A stretch of 64,000 bases of DNA. Source: Chrysomallon squamiferum (Eukaryota > Mollusca > Gastropoda > Neomphalida > Peltospiridae). Below are positions 25,101 to 36,530 of the stretch, piece by piece; the stretch's first letter is position 1, and each line of letters begins with the position of its first letter. The DNA is taken from assembly GCA_012295275.1 (NCBI GenBank), contig CM022671.1, forward strand, positions 3,246,565 through 3,310,564. The letters are read 5' to 3'. The position numbers and the translations under genes were made by a program. The notes under the pieces are model-generated. The model saw only the letters and a program-made list of their open reading frames with translations, ran no database searches and was not told the DNA's origin.

Positions 25101-27810
25101 AAGAGAAGAGTAGATTATCACAGCTTTTAAAATATCAATTAACAGATGTGGCTAAATTATACATAAATGTGGATAACAGACACCAAAAACATTCAAATAA
25201 ATAATATTTTATAATCAGTATTAAGTGGATGGTTATTTAAACTGAACTATAAAAGACAAGTCTTAAAATTATATATACCTTTTTTGATGTTTCTTTAGTT
25301 CTGGGTTTTGTTGGATTTGATCTACAAATCCCATTTCTGCCTGTAAGTAAGAAATGTCTGACATCTGAACTGAATGACACAAGTTTGGATAAAGTTCTCA
25401 GTGATGTTAAACAGTAATGTTCCAAATTGTTAGCACATCGTTGACCATCCATTAACAACAATGACAAAGAACTGGTAAGTGATTCCAGAGAACTTGGACT
25501 TTCTGAACTGCTAGTCCATAATGAAGTACCTGAACCAGAAGGACTTGCTATGTTCTCTAACGATGAAGTGCTAAGCATGTCAATGTAATGGGACAAGTAA
25601 CAGTTTAACAAAGGTAATATCAACACTGGGCCTTTTAGATATCCAGTAGCTACATCATCAACTGTCTCCACAGATGTTGATGTAGGTGTTGAGCTGACAG
25701 TTTCTGATAGAAGATGCTGAATGCCTCGAATTGCCATGATGTAGAATTTTTGAGGAATAATTTGCTTTGGTTCAGATTTTTCTGCCTGTTGCAGATTTGT
25801 CTTAATGTCTGATAGTCTGAAATGATATGAACATGAAATAATATATTATATAAATATAAAAAGACCTATCTGAAATGATATGAACATGAAATAATATATT
25901 ATATAAATATAAAAAGACCTAACAGTCCAATGATAAATTTTCTGAATAACAGACTGGCAAAGCTGATCCCCAAATAATATTAAAATAACAATTCCATTTT
26001 CATGTAACTAATGAAATCTTTTAGATAACACAATATATTAAATAAAAATGTAAATATCCATATCTATTCAACAAGGATATAATTACCAATAAACAAAAAT
26101 TTGAATAAACTGCCATTTTCTAAATGCTAAATACTGCCACAAAATTAAGAAAGATTTGCAAACCTTCTGTTTCTGACAGGAGACAATAAAAATGTACTGG
26201 CATCTCTTTCAAACAGAAATGTACGCACATCAACAGAGGTTGTTGGAGTCTGTAGCAATCCAATGATACTTTCATCTGTTTCTTTTGTTGATCCACGATC
26301 AGTTTGGATCAACTTTGAAACCAGCTGAGGTCCTGAAACACATCCTGTAAAAATTTACAAATTTACAAATAAAGGTACCCCAAAACATCCATATCTTTCA
26401 CATTTAAAACTACTGAGATACTTTCTGTTCCAGAAAGCACTGAAATTTGTATCTGTTAAAATTATAGATACAGATGTCAATTACAGGATGTTTTTTTATT
26501 TTTAGTTTGTTAATTTTTTATTTTATTTTAATATGTATGTTTTATTTAAATGTTAATTTCATCTAAAAGTGAAAAAATAACTAGGAAAACCTTCAGAATG
26601 TCTGACATTAAGAGACATCGTTCCTCCTCTTCTGTTAGTTTTGCATACTTCTGTTCTTGTCATGGTTTCTGAAACAATAATTTTGTTTAAAGACTGTTAC
26701 AAGTCCTGCTGAGATGAGCACAGTTATGAATATAAAAAAAAATAGGAGTATTTAATAAATTCTGAACAATTATATATTTGTTTAAATTAATCAAATATTT
26801 GCCAGTCAAAGTATAAAATCTAATTTTCCTAATTTGTTTATACATGAGAATAAATTATTAATCAAGGTGTCATGTTCTACAATTTAAAACAATTTGTATA
26901 CTGACAATCAGTACTCACGAGCATCTTTGAGCATGGAAACAGAATGAGATGTTTCTGGCTTGTCACTAGCTAAAAATGTCTCAGCAGTGGGAAAAGAAGA
27001 CTTTTTCTTGGGAGATTTCTGTGACACAGCAGCTTTGCTTGTCACTTGACTTGCTGGTATTTGGCTGAGAGGTACACCTGAGTTCACCTTGTGATGCTGT
27101 TGGTCCATCTGTCGTAGCCTGTCCTGGAGTTCTTGATACTCTCTTTCTTTAAACTGCAATTGTGTGTTCAGTTTTTCATTTTCAGCTTTGAGGGCTCGTT
27201 CTTTCTGATTTCTCTGAGTGTTTAGGTTCTGTACGTGTTCCAGTCGATCTTGCTGAGCCTGTTTCAGTTTCTCTCGCAGCATTTTGATTTCACCATCTTT
27301 TCCACATTCTTCTTCTTTACTTGACTTCAGCTGAACAAATTTAATTAGTTGAAAAGTAAAAAAAAAAAAAAAAAATAAAATAATTACATGACTGGTAAAA
27401 TAAATTAAAAAAAAAAAAATCACACAAAAAAAGATTTCAGTTGCAGTATCAATCAAATAAATGGAATAGATTTTAATAAAATGGCAACATTCTTACTTTT
27501 TTCATTAATAGTATTACATTATTTTGCTGGATCCAGTAAAAAGAAATGTATCATTGTTCATTAATTGTAATTAAAAAAAAATAAAAATATATATATATAT
27601 ATATAAATATTCAGTGAAAAGGATTATTACAAATATTTGAATGGTTATTTAAAAAAAAATATCTAGGTTATATTAATAATTTTAAATTAAACAAATCAAA
27701 ATGGTGGATGCACAATTAATGTTAAAAAACATGAAAAAGAAGTTTATATAACACAGAGGAACAAAATGGATTACAATATGTCAAAATGTTTAAATTATTT
27801 ATTTTATTAC

Positions 27811-27865
<55 letters not shown>

Positions 27866-28525
27866 TAATATCTGAACATTACTGAAATAAAACGTTACAT
27901 TTTTAAGTCCGAAAATAAGACAATAGTGGAGAACATAACATATGGTAAATAGAACAAAATGTCTTTCAACTACTTCATATTCCTTTAATAAAAATAACAG
28001 AAATAATTAAAATCATTAAACTGAGCCTACTGCTGCTCGGAGATGTTCTAATTCTGACTGCAAAGCACGTAAATCTGGAGCAGATGATGCTGATGATGTC
28101 CTGTTGATATGTTCTTGTTTAGTACATAGCTGATTCAGACCTCCAGATGAACCTGAATGGCTGGAAATACTGGACAGTGACAGGTTGCTACGACTACTAT
28201 TAGTTGTTGACCTTGGATATGCAGATGATGAAGATGTGTCAGATAGAAGTGATGCCGATGATGATCTTGACTTTTGGATAGATGAAGGTTGTAATGGCAT
28301 GGTAAACTCAGACTGAACAGGAAGTGTATCTGACTGTGAATGAGTAATTATTTCATTTGATGACTGAGATATTACTTGGGAAGCAATGACATCCATGTAA
28401 TCATAGACCTCTTGTGTGTATTCCTCCCAAACATCGTCCATCCCCTCCTGGCCAAAATCTGCATCTGTTCTGCGCCTCTTTTCTGCAGGAGCCTTTCCTT
28501 CTTCTTCATTGTTTCCACGAGACAT
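22133..28525 (-). CDS. ATRIP: ATR-interacting checkpoint protein
   Basis: Twelve coding exons on the minus strand, all phase-consistent: 28525-28031, 27330-26919, 26668-26591, 26344-26164, 25816-25279, 24807-24658, 24367-24279, 24118-23976, 23608-23520, 23106-23020, 22799-22568, 22236-22133. The product is 865 residues (human 791). The N-terminus has an acidic segment at about residues 24-54 (DDVWEEYTQEVYDYMDVIA) matching the RPA-binding checkpoint recruitment region. A coiled coil of about 90 residues starts at 166 and mediates dimerisation and ATR binding. The rest is helical-repeat-like. The C-terminus (LIELWDFPQDDYELL) resembles the acidic/hydrophobic PIKK-binding motif of ATRIP, NBS1 and Ku80. 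ATRIP brings ATR to RPA-coated single-stranded DNA. The exon 5 acceptor region is tandemly duplicated. Identification rests on domain order and C-terminal similarity recalled from the family. Confidence 0.92.
25817..25920. repeat. Exact 51-bp duplication of an ATRIP 3' splice site
   Basis: Positions 25817-25867 and 25870-25920 are identical over 51 bases (period 53). On the gene strand the unit ends in ATCATTTCAG, so the whole polypyrimidine tract and AG acceptor of exon 5 exist twice. Use of the upstream AG would add 53 nt and shift the frame. Confidence 0.95.
27809..27865. repeat. (ATT)n microsatellite in ATRIP intron 1
   Basis: About 19 ATT units. Other tracts of the same motif lie at about 44598-44642, 45060-45105, 45434-45498 and 47650-47702, so the genome seems prone to ATT expansion. 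Confidence 0.95.
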
Positions 28526-29403
28526 GTTGTATTATTTCTGTTTAATTCTAAAACAATATGAGCTAAGTCTGACATTGCTTATTTCTTTTTAGTAACAGAT
28601 TCATACTGTTTGTGTATTGTAACGTACAAAAAGAAAAACTTTTGTCTTTATTATTCTTATTTATATTAAACAGTATTAACATAATTCTAACATACTCAGA
28701 TCTGCGATATATTAAAGCAAGATTCAAGAAATATTTTTTTAAGAATAAACCGAAACAATGTTGATGCGGTAATCACTCACTGCATACCAGATTGAAATTC
28801 ATAAGCCAGTGCATTAGAGAATCAACACTACCTTTTCATCACAAAGATTTGTCATGTGATTAAAGCAGTTAGTTTATATTAATTTTATAATTAATTATAG
28901 AATCTGGATCTGTAAAACTGAAACTTTAAAACATAAACTATTAATTTAATATAATTTTGTAACACCAATTTATTCGTTCTGTTTTATATGTTAACACATG
29001 ATCAACAAGTGTAAATTTATAAATGTTAACAGTTATGTTTATACAATAAATTAAAATAAAATTCCAGCTATGGCATGGCGTTTGTAATCAACGAATAAAA
29101 ACCGAATGGTTTCAGTCAGCTGTCACATTTTGCCGCCATTAGTTCGTTTGTTTATAGCAATTTCCTCCTCGATATATATCTATTTCGGTGAAAACTGCTA
29201 GAATCTGAAATGTTTTATATTTTCATTAATTTTCTTGTGTAAATTTCGTCTAATGTATCTGAATTTAAAGATACAAGAAATAATTAAACAGCAGATGACA
29301 TAGAGAAATCGTCTTCAGGCTTCAGTTGTACAAACACCGTCTACGCTTTTTTGACTGTGGATCTCCGAGAATTGGTCGATAATAGAAAAGAACAAACAGC
29401 AAA
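28526..29403. promoter_or_regulatory. Divergent promoter region, ATRIP / NDUFB11
   Basis: The two start codons are 878 bases apart. A GCCGCCAT word (inverse YY1-like) lies at about 29132-29139, and the NDUFB11 start codon itself sits in AAAATGGCGACG, a YY1-like sequence often seen at starts of nuclear-encoded mitochondrial genes. The rest is AT-rich with no clear motif. Confidence 0.45.
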
Positions 29404-30950
29404 ATGGCGACGTTGTTGAGGGCAATTGCCCGACAAGGTCGGGCATTTACTTTGATGTCTACTAAACGTTGCCCTAATATACAACATGTTTCTTGTATTT
29501 CAACATCAAAGAAAAATAAAGATATTTCTGTAACAGTGGATCCAATGCAAAAGTCGGAAGAACTGAAAAAATTAGAAGAACACTTTGCAGAGGACAACCC
29601 GGAGTCGGCTAAGGTATGAAATAATGAATAGTGTTCAATAGTGAATAGACGGTTTTATTTTATTACTATCATAAATACACTGTACATTTTACAGGAACAA
29701 AGAAAAAAAATAAAAATAAAACCGTTATAGTCTAATGCTTTAAAATTTAAATGAAGAAAATATTAAAAATTGCAAAAAAATGTATGATTATGACTATGAG
29801 TATGAGTATCATTATCATACTCCATAGTATGATAGTATGGTTCTATAACTAAGTATGAATGTATAGTTGTATGAGTATAAATAACGTTCAAAAAGAATAA
29901 TAATGAAACATATATATATAATTATATACATATCTATCTTGCTTTCTGAGCTTTGCCCAGCTCCAAGATAACAAGCAATTTGTAAAATTCCATTCCTTAG
30001 TTCCTATGTCTAGGGTATTATTGCGGTCTTACAAAGTACTGTACCTGTGACTTTTCTAATTACAATTTTTACATTCAAATGTGAAGTGCAGAAACTTAAA
30101 AAAGAATGTTATTTTATGACTGAAATTTCCAATTCTTTTGTCTGTTTCAAATTGGGATATATATTGCTCTTAAATGTTTGTGTCTCAGGTTTTTTGAAAA
30201 CTTGTGAAATGTAACAAAACTTAATTTCTTAATACAATGGCATATTGATATATTATACAGATTGCTAATCCTTTTTCATTGAGTATTGTTAATTTAGTTA
30301 TATGTTAAATCTATATATTATAAGGCCAGATATTAAAGTTGAATTACTATTGATGTTGTGTTTTTTTTGTTTTTTTGTCTCACAGAACTGGATATCATAT
30401 GGATATGAAATAACTGATCCAGATTTGGATCGATTTGTACACAACATCACTATGTTTCTGGGTGTGACCTTGTGCATATGCTGGGGAGGTTTCATCCTGG
30501 CTTACATGCCTGATCATGGGTAATAATTTGCTGTTTCTATTTATAAACAGGAACAAAAAAGTGACAGATAAATATTTGTATGCAATTTTTATTTTAGCAT
30601 CAATTTTAATTTTAATATTTTCATCTTCATTTTCCTTCTTTTTTTTTAAATTATTTACTAAATTTTATTATTGCATTGTATAATTTTAGTTGTAGATTAA
30701 ATTAATTAAACACAAACTTCAGTTCTAACATAAAACCAATGCATGTTCATTAGAATTCTAATTTTTGAAAAATTATTTTAAATTCTTTTGCAGGTCATTA
30801 CATTGGGCAACTCGGGAAGCTTACTTGGAAATAGAACGACGTGAGAAAAATGGCTTACCTCTTGTTGACCCTGAGCTTATACCCTTGGAAAAAATAAAAT
30901 CTCATTTGCCATCAGATGAGGAACTGGGTGACACAGAAATTATCATCTGA
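29404..30950 (+). CDS. NDUFB11: Complex I accessory subunit NDUFB11 (ESSS)
   Basis: Three exons: 29404-29613, 30386-30519 and 30794-30950, 166 residues. The N-terminus (MATLLRAIARQGRAF) is an Arg-rich mitochondrial presequence. A matrix-side segment with DPMQKSEELKKLEEHF follows, then NWISYGYEITDPDLDRFVHN and one membrane helix at about residues 90-112 ending in AYMPDHG. The C-terminal tail carries WATREAYLEIERREKNGLPLVDP-like family features (quoted in part: REAYLEIERREKNGLP), close to the R-E-A-x-R ... NGLP pattern of the ESSS family. It is a single-pass inner-membrane subunit of the distal proton-pumping arm of complex I. Junction phases 0 and 2 agree. AATAAA near 31098 may be the poly(A) signal. 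Confidence 0.93.
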
Positions 30951-32285
30951 GACTATCTACAGACTATGTTATAGCAAAGCATACTGTTTTCTGGAAACAT
31001 CACGAAAATTTAAAGAAAAAACATTTTGATAGTAAATTTATCCTTTCTGTGAGTTAGCTGTAAATATGTGACATGATAGTTTGTAATATGCATCATTAAT
31101 AAATGCATTGATTTACTATACTGGTTATGTTATTTAGGTTTATCAAAAATACACTGAGATTGTCATAGACTGATTATATATCATCCACCAGTCAAATGTA
31201 CAATAATACAGTTTTATGAATTGAGTCAATATTTTGGTCCTGTTTTTTGGCCTTACACAAGAATAGTATACTGTCATACAAAACAGGTTTCTGTTATCCC
31301 CAGAATAAAAAAAAATCTGATATTTTTATATAATTCTCTTTCATTGGTAGTAACTCACTAAATATGTTACATTGCTGTGGATAATCTACAGACAGGATGG
31401 TTAGTGTAAGAACTGAATGTTATTATTACCCAAATTCATGTATGTCATAAATAAAATTATCTTTTTAATCCTGTGTACTTCACTTCATCCTGTCTTTTCT
31501 GTTTATCTTCACTTAACACTGCTGAGTAACTAAGCACTGCAACTTAGCTATGAGAAGAGAATAATTTAAAACTGCTTAATCAAAATAGATTGCTTAGTAT
31601 GCCCACTGGGCTGTTTCCCATTTTCAGCCATAATTTTGTGTTTAACATCCTGTGGTGTAAGTGTGAATATATGTTTTGGCACTGCATTTATGTTAATAAT
31701 AATTAAACACCATACATGATTTTCTAATGACTAAACAGAAGAAACAAGCCTTCATCGCTCTATGAGTTACAACTGACAAGAAAGCTTGTTAACATTGCTG
31801 ACTACAAACTGATCATTTCATACATTTTAAATTTAATAGGTGTTAAATATAATTTTATTTAATTAAAAGAAAGAATATCTCATGCAACTAATCCATGGTT
31901 ATTCTTTCTGATTAAGAATGAAGTTTTATATATATATACATGTATTATATGGCTACATTTGTCTGGAAAACAAATACTGTAAGATATGGATATATTACTG
32001 AGATAGCTAATTACGCAATCTTAATACAAAATGTACATCCCTAAATGAAAAATGCTTGTGGCTTGAAATGCTTTTAATATTGAAACATACTGAAAATAAG
32101 ACCCTGGTCTAAACAAGAATCGATCTCTGTTTTGCATATTGCATATATATATATATATAAAAAAAAATATATATATACACACACACACATAGCCAGTATG
32201 TAACCTTTTACAGGATTTGTTAATAACAGATATGTGCATGAACCATTAGAATTAAACTGACAGTAACAACTGATTAATGTAGTTT

Positions 32286-32322
32286 TGGATTTCTGATAAG
32301 GGATGCTCAGCTTGAAGCTATA
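32286..32322. mobile_element. Terminal fragment of a second Tigger-like element
   Basis: TGATAAGGGATGCTCAGCTT repeats the right-end motif of the neighbouring MITE (GGATAAAGGATTCTCAG) and directly abuts its left TA. It is probably a truncated or nested second copy in the same orientation. Confidence 0.55.
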
Positions 32323-32324
32323 TA

Positions 32325-32587
32325 CAGATTGAAGATACCTTATCCAAAAAATTTTCCCAGCAGCAGAAAGTGTGATACCTTACAGTTTTCTTATTGTTTT
32401 GCCTACACAATCTTTATTTTAAACACTATTTAAAAAAAAAAAAAAAATTGTATAAGCTATGTATAAAACATAAACTGAATTTGAATTTAGACTTGGATCC
32501 TATTCTCAGGCTATCTCCTTACATTCCAAAATGTGAAAAATAGTGAAATCCATTCTCAAGCATTTCGGATAAAGGATTCTCAGTCTA
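32325..32587. mobile_element. pogo/Tigger-like MITE
   Basis: A 263-bp element with terminal inverted repeats: left end CAGATTGAAGATACCTTATC, right end (reverse complement) TAGACTGAGAATCCTTTATC, and TA on both flanks (32323-32324, 32588-32589). It has no coding capacity. The interior words ACATTCCAAAATGTGAAAAA, TCAAGCATTTCGGATAAAGG and GAATTTAGACTTGGATCC closely match, from memory, a very common Tigger-type (pogo superfamily) element of mammalian genomes whose end reads AAGCATTTCGGATAAGGGAT. Family name is recalled, not searched. Confidence 0.75.
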
Positions 32588-35500
32588 TATTTTAAAATGA
32601 CAGATACACTGAGATAGAGATGAAAAGGCCATTTAAAATACATAATTATCTATAATTTGTGTAAGTTCAAATAAAGAAGAAAAACAATGTTATTTTTATA
32701 TATATAATTTATTTGACAGGTATGAAAATGTCAATATTGTAAGAACATTACGAGATGCAGACGAAGATATGTCATATCAAACTAATACTACAATAAGTAC
32801 AAAACACCCAATCATAAAGCAAACAGAACACTTTCATAATTTCTCACAGTAAAACTAACACCAGATTTCCACCATAAACTTCTTGTAAGGCAAAAAAAAA
32901 AAAATATATATCTTCAATTACATTCTGGAATTTTTGTGAGGTTTGCATGAATTTTTACATACCCTTAATTTTAAATGGATTTGGTACACAGAACTGGGAA
33001 AAGGCATAAGAATAATTTTAATTCCTTAGCATGTGTTTTACACTTGAATGCACATTACCATAACCCAAGGTATAAAATAAATAAATTTTAGATACTGGAG
33101 TGGTGGAAACCTAACACACAGGTTTAACAATCTGTCACAACCTTTTAGCTCATGAAGATCACTGAAAAAAACATGCATGCATCAAAACATGTTCTGAGGT
33201 ATGAAGTTATGGAAATAATGATACAAAATATATTTTTTTAACAGTATGGAAGCCTTCAGACTACATCATGGCTGATAACAAGAATGAAACCAAATGATTA
33301 TCGTATCAGTTATTCTCAGTGTTGCATTATTTTAAAACCTTTTCTCAAACTGATTCATACCATCTTAACTCGCAGAGAGACACATTTTAATGACAGCATT
33401 TACAGGTATTAGGAAAAAAGTACAAAAATAACTTTTTATCAATAGTAACACAAAAAATTTTTAAAAATTTTAAAAATTATTAAAAAAAAATTTGTAAGTT
33501 TACAGTTAACAATATCATACATAAATGAAATTATAGTTTCTACATGTAGTAGTTGGCACATATTAGTTTATGAAACATGATACAACATTTCAGTTTGATA
33601 CTGTTATGAGATTACAACCTACATTATTTCAGTGGACTAGGTACTGCTATTTATGATACATCACAAATGTTTGTCATATCAACATGACTAGCTAACTAAC
33701 TGTAACATTTCAGTAAAAACTGCCAAACTAGCAGAACGACAGTATCATCCTACCAGCAATGACAAACTCACATTAATCACAGCAGGTTTTATTTGTAAAA
33801 TAAAGTCTGGCTTTCTTTTTATTTGTGCTGAATATTAAAAAAAAATAAAAAAATCTTGATACAGTCTATAAAGTAAACACTTTTGATTCTGCGATTTCAG
33901 AGGTATTTTGTATTTCAGAAGACAGCATGATTTGTTTCCATTATAGATAAAAAAAAATACAAGTGAAAAAACAAATTCATATCGGAAGCATATGAATGGA
34001 AAAAAAAAAAAAATCAAGACTAGACTATATATACTAAATACAAGTGGTCATGGTTTGCACTTAATGTATACTCTTTTGGTGCAGATGAATAGTCTAACAT
34101 TTTGTGTATTCTCCAAATAACTGTTTTTATTACAGGACCAAACCTTTTCTAATGATACTTAAAATGTTACATTTTATAGAGAAATGTTTAAATCAAATAA
34201 TTTAAATAAATAAATAATTTTACAAAGAAATGTTTAAATCAAATATTAATTTAAATAAATAAATAAATAATCTGATAAAGTAACAGAAAATACCTTTATT
34301 TGAGATTTATTTGCCATTTTATTTTATGTACATGAACACATTAAAGGTAAATTTACATTATTTTTATTATTATATTTTATATATATATATATATTTTTTT
34401 TTTAATTGTGTTTGTAAAAACAGATATTACATGAACAGAAAGTTGCCCTTACCATGATTCTGGTCAGGCTTTTCATATTATATTTTATTATTAATAAAGG
34501 TTGGCCTCCAAAAAACAGTTACCAGGATGTATATATAAAAAAAAATCTACTTCACTATTTGTTAGCACCAGCATAGATACATTTTAGAAAAACTGCATTC
34601 ACATATACTTTTAAATTTAATAAGAACAAAAAATTAAAAGCTATGTTATTTTAGTCATGGTTTACAGTATTCAAAAATAATATAAAAAATGAAAAAAAAA
34701 ACAGCTGATGAGCTGTCTTATGGCAAGATTATCAAGTAGAAGAAGTGGTAAAAGCAATCTGGATGAAAAAATTTGATTTATGCTAATGATTATGTAACTG
34801 AATGAGTAACACATTAACATCGTTATACAATTATTTGTAATTCTAAGTACTGTTTGGGACTGCAGATAATGGATTAATATTTAGAATGGATAGTTCACTT
34901 TGTCAATTAACATTTTAAGTCCAAACATGTTTTATTAAAATTGGAAAAATTCTCATATTTCCTAAATTAAAATATGCTTAAAAAAAATTAATAATTCCAA
35001 GAATTAATTAAAAAGTAAGAAGTATTAAATGTTCATGTTCTACAGACTGAAATGCTTTACTGCTCAAAACATTTGTGAATTGACTTAGGATGCCAGTTTA
35101 GTGATCCTGACATTTGTTTTAACTCAGTAAATACTAGTAACAGAAAATAGTGACCTGTATTTTAAAAACAGAAAAAACAAATTATGATTTAATTATTTTA
35201 GTTGTCACAAAACAATAATGCAAACAAAATAAATCACACATTAAAAAAACCAAAATCAGATTACACTAAATTTTACTACTGGCCTTAAACAATATTGACT
35301 GAAAAAAAATAAAAAGACAAAACAAAAGAAACAAAACAACACTGGAACTCAATTTTTCACCAATTCTTAAAAACCTGACAATGACCACAACTTAGTTAAT
35401 AATTTTCTGCATTACATGAAATAAAATAATCACACTAACATCAAAATTCAAAGACAGATATCTAGAACATGCAATATTACATGGAATAAGATATATATAT

Positions 35501-36019
35501 ATATATATTAATACTTCAGTGGTTGAGGACTATTAAGTAAAGAAGTTACAAAATAAGTAACTAAGTACATGAAACAAAACTGTGAACTTGTGGTAAATGT
35601 ATGTAATGATATATTTTAAAATCAAACTAAAAAAATAAATATTATCACAAATGCTGAAAATACTTGGAAACTGAAGGAAAAAAAGTAATATGCAGATTTT
35701 TGTATGAAAAAAGAAAACAAAAAATGAAAAAAAAAAAAAAACCACTGCAAAAACCAAAAGAAAAATGAACAACTGCTTTCAAAGAATAAAAATAATGTAT
35801 CAAAAGAAAGTTACATTCTTGCAACCTTTCTTTTCAATGTCTAATGTAGAAAACAAAATAAGTGCACTTAAATTGACTTGGCTTTACAATACACATAAAT
35901 TAATCTTTTACACGCTTGGAGTCAGAAAAGAAAAATAGTAAAGTTTGTTTTTAACATTAAATATACTGGCAAAGTTTAAAAGCTTTGAATTAACATGGAT
36001 ATCCTTCAGCAACTTAAAC

Positions 36020-36530
36020 TTATTGTGGTGACTCTTTCAGACTTCCAATGCCACAATTAATTCAGTATGGTTTCTTCAGTGGGTTCATCAGCTACAAAAA
36101 CATTGTTCCTTTTCAATATTTAATCAGTATGGTTACATTTAAAGAGCTCAATCATACAGACTACACACTAACTACTCTTTGGCATGGTTACAGTAACAAC
36201 TAAATTTTTGTCATTACTCTTCAATATGGTTGTAATTTAATAGCTTTATCTATGAGCAGACATTCACCCGGTTACCCTCCGGTGGATACAGTTTACTAAC
36301 TGAAATGGTAAATACCACTGTGGTTATTTTGTAGCATGGTTTTTAACTAATAATTTAAACAGGTGGTCATTCTTTAGCATGGCATCTGAAACAAAACATT
36401 TCATTGTGGTATACTGTTACTATTTAGCATGATAAAGGTGAAGGTAGTTTACACAAGTAATTGAAATGGTGTGGTTACTCTTTAGCATGGTTATAGTCCT
36501 CTAACAGCAACTGAAATCCCACAGTTTAAC
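36020..36530. repeat. Imperfect minisatellite at the 3' end of the F-box/WD40 gene
   Basis: About six to seven degenerate units of roughly 60-80 bases, each with a core like GGTTACTCTTTAGCATGGTT (about 36176, 36212, 36329, 36366, 36416, 36472). The last unit runs up to the stop codon region (CTAACAGCAACTGAAAT), and some upstream units keep an AACTAA/ACTGAAAT echo of it. Confidence 0.6.

Larger units (their letters stand above)
30951..36500. other. Convergent spacer and probable long 3' UTRs
   Basis: No gene is supported here. It lies between the stops of NDUFB11 (+) and the F-box/WD40 gene (-), so much of the right part may be 3' UTR of the latter. It contains a Tigger-like MITE (32325-32587), a second element end just left of it, simple AT and CA tracts near 32143-32190, a tandem pair of about 40-base units at 34181-34270, and an imperfect minisatellite next to the stop codon at 36501. 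Confidence 0.5.
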
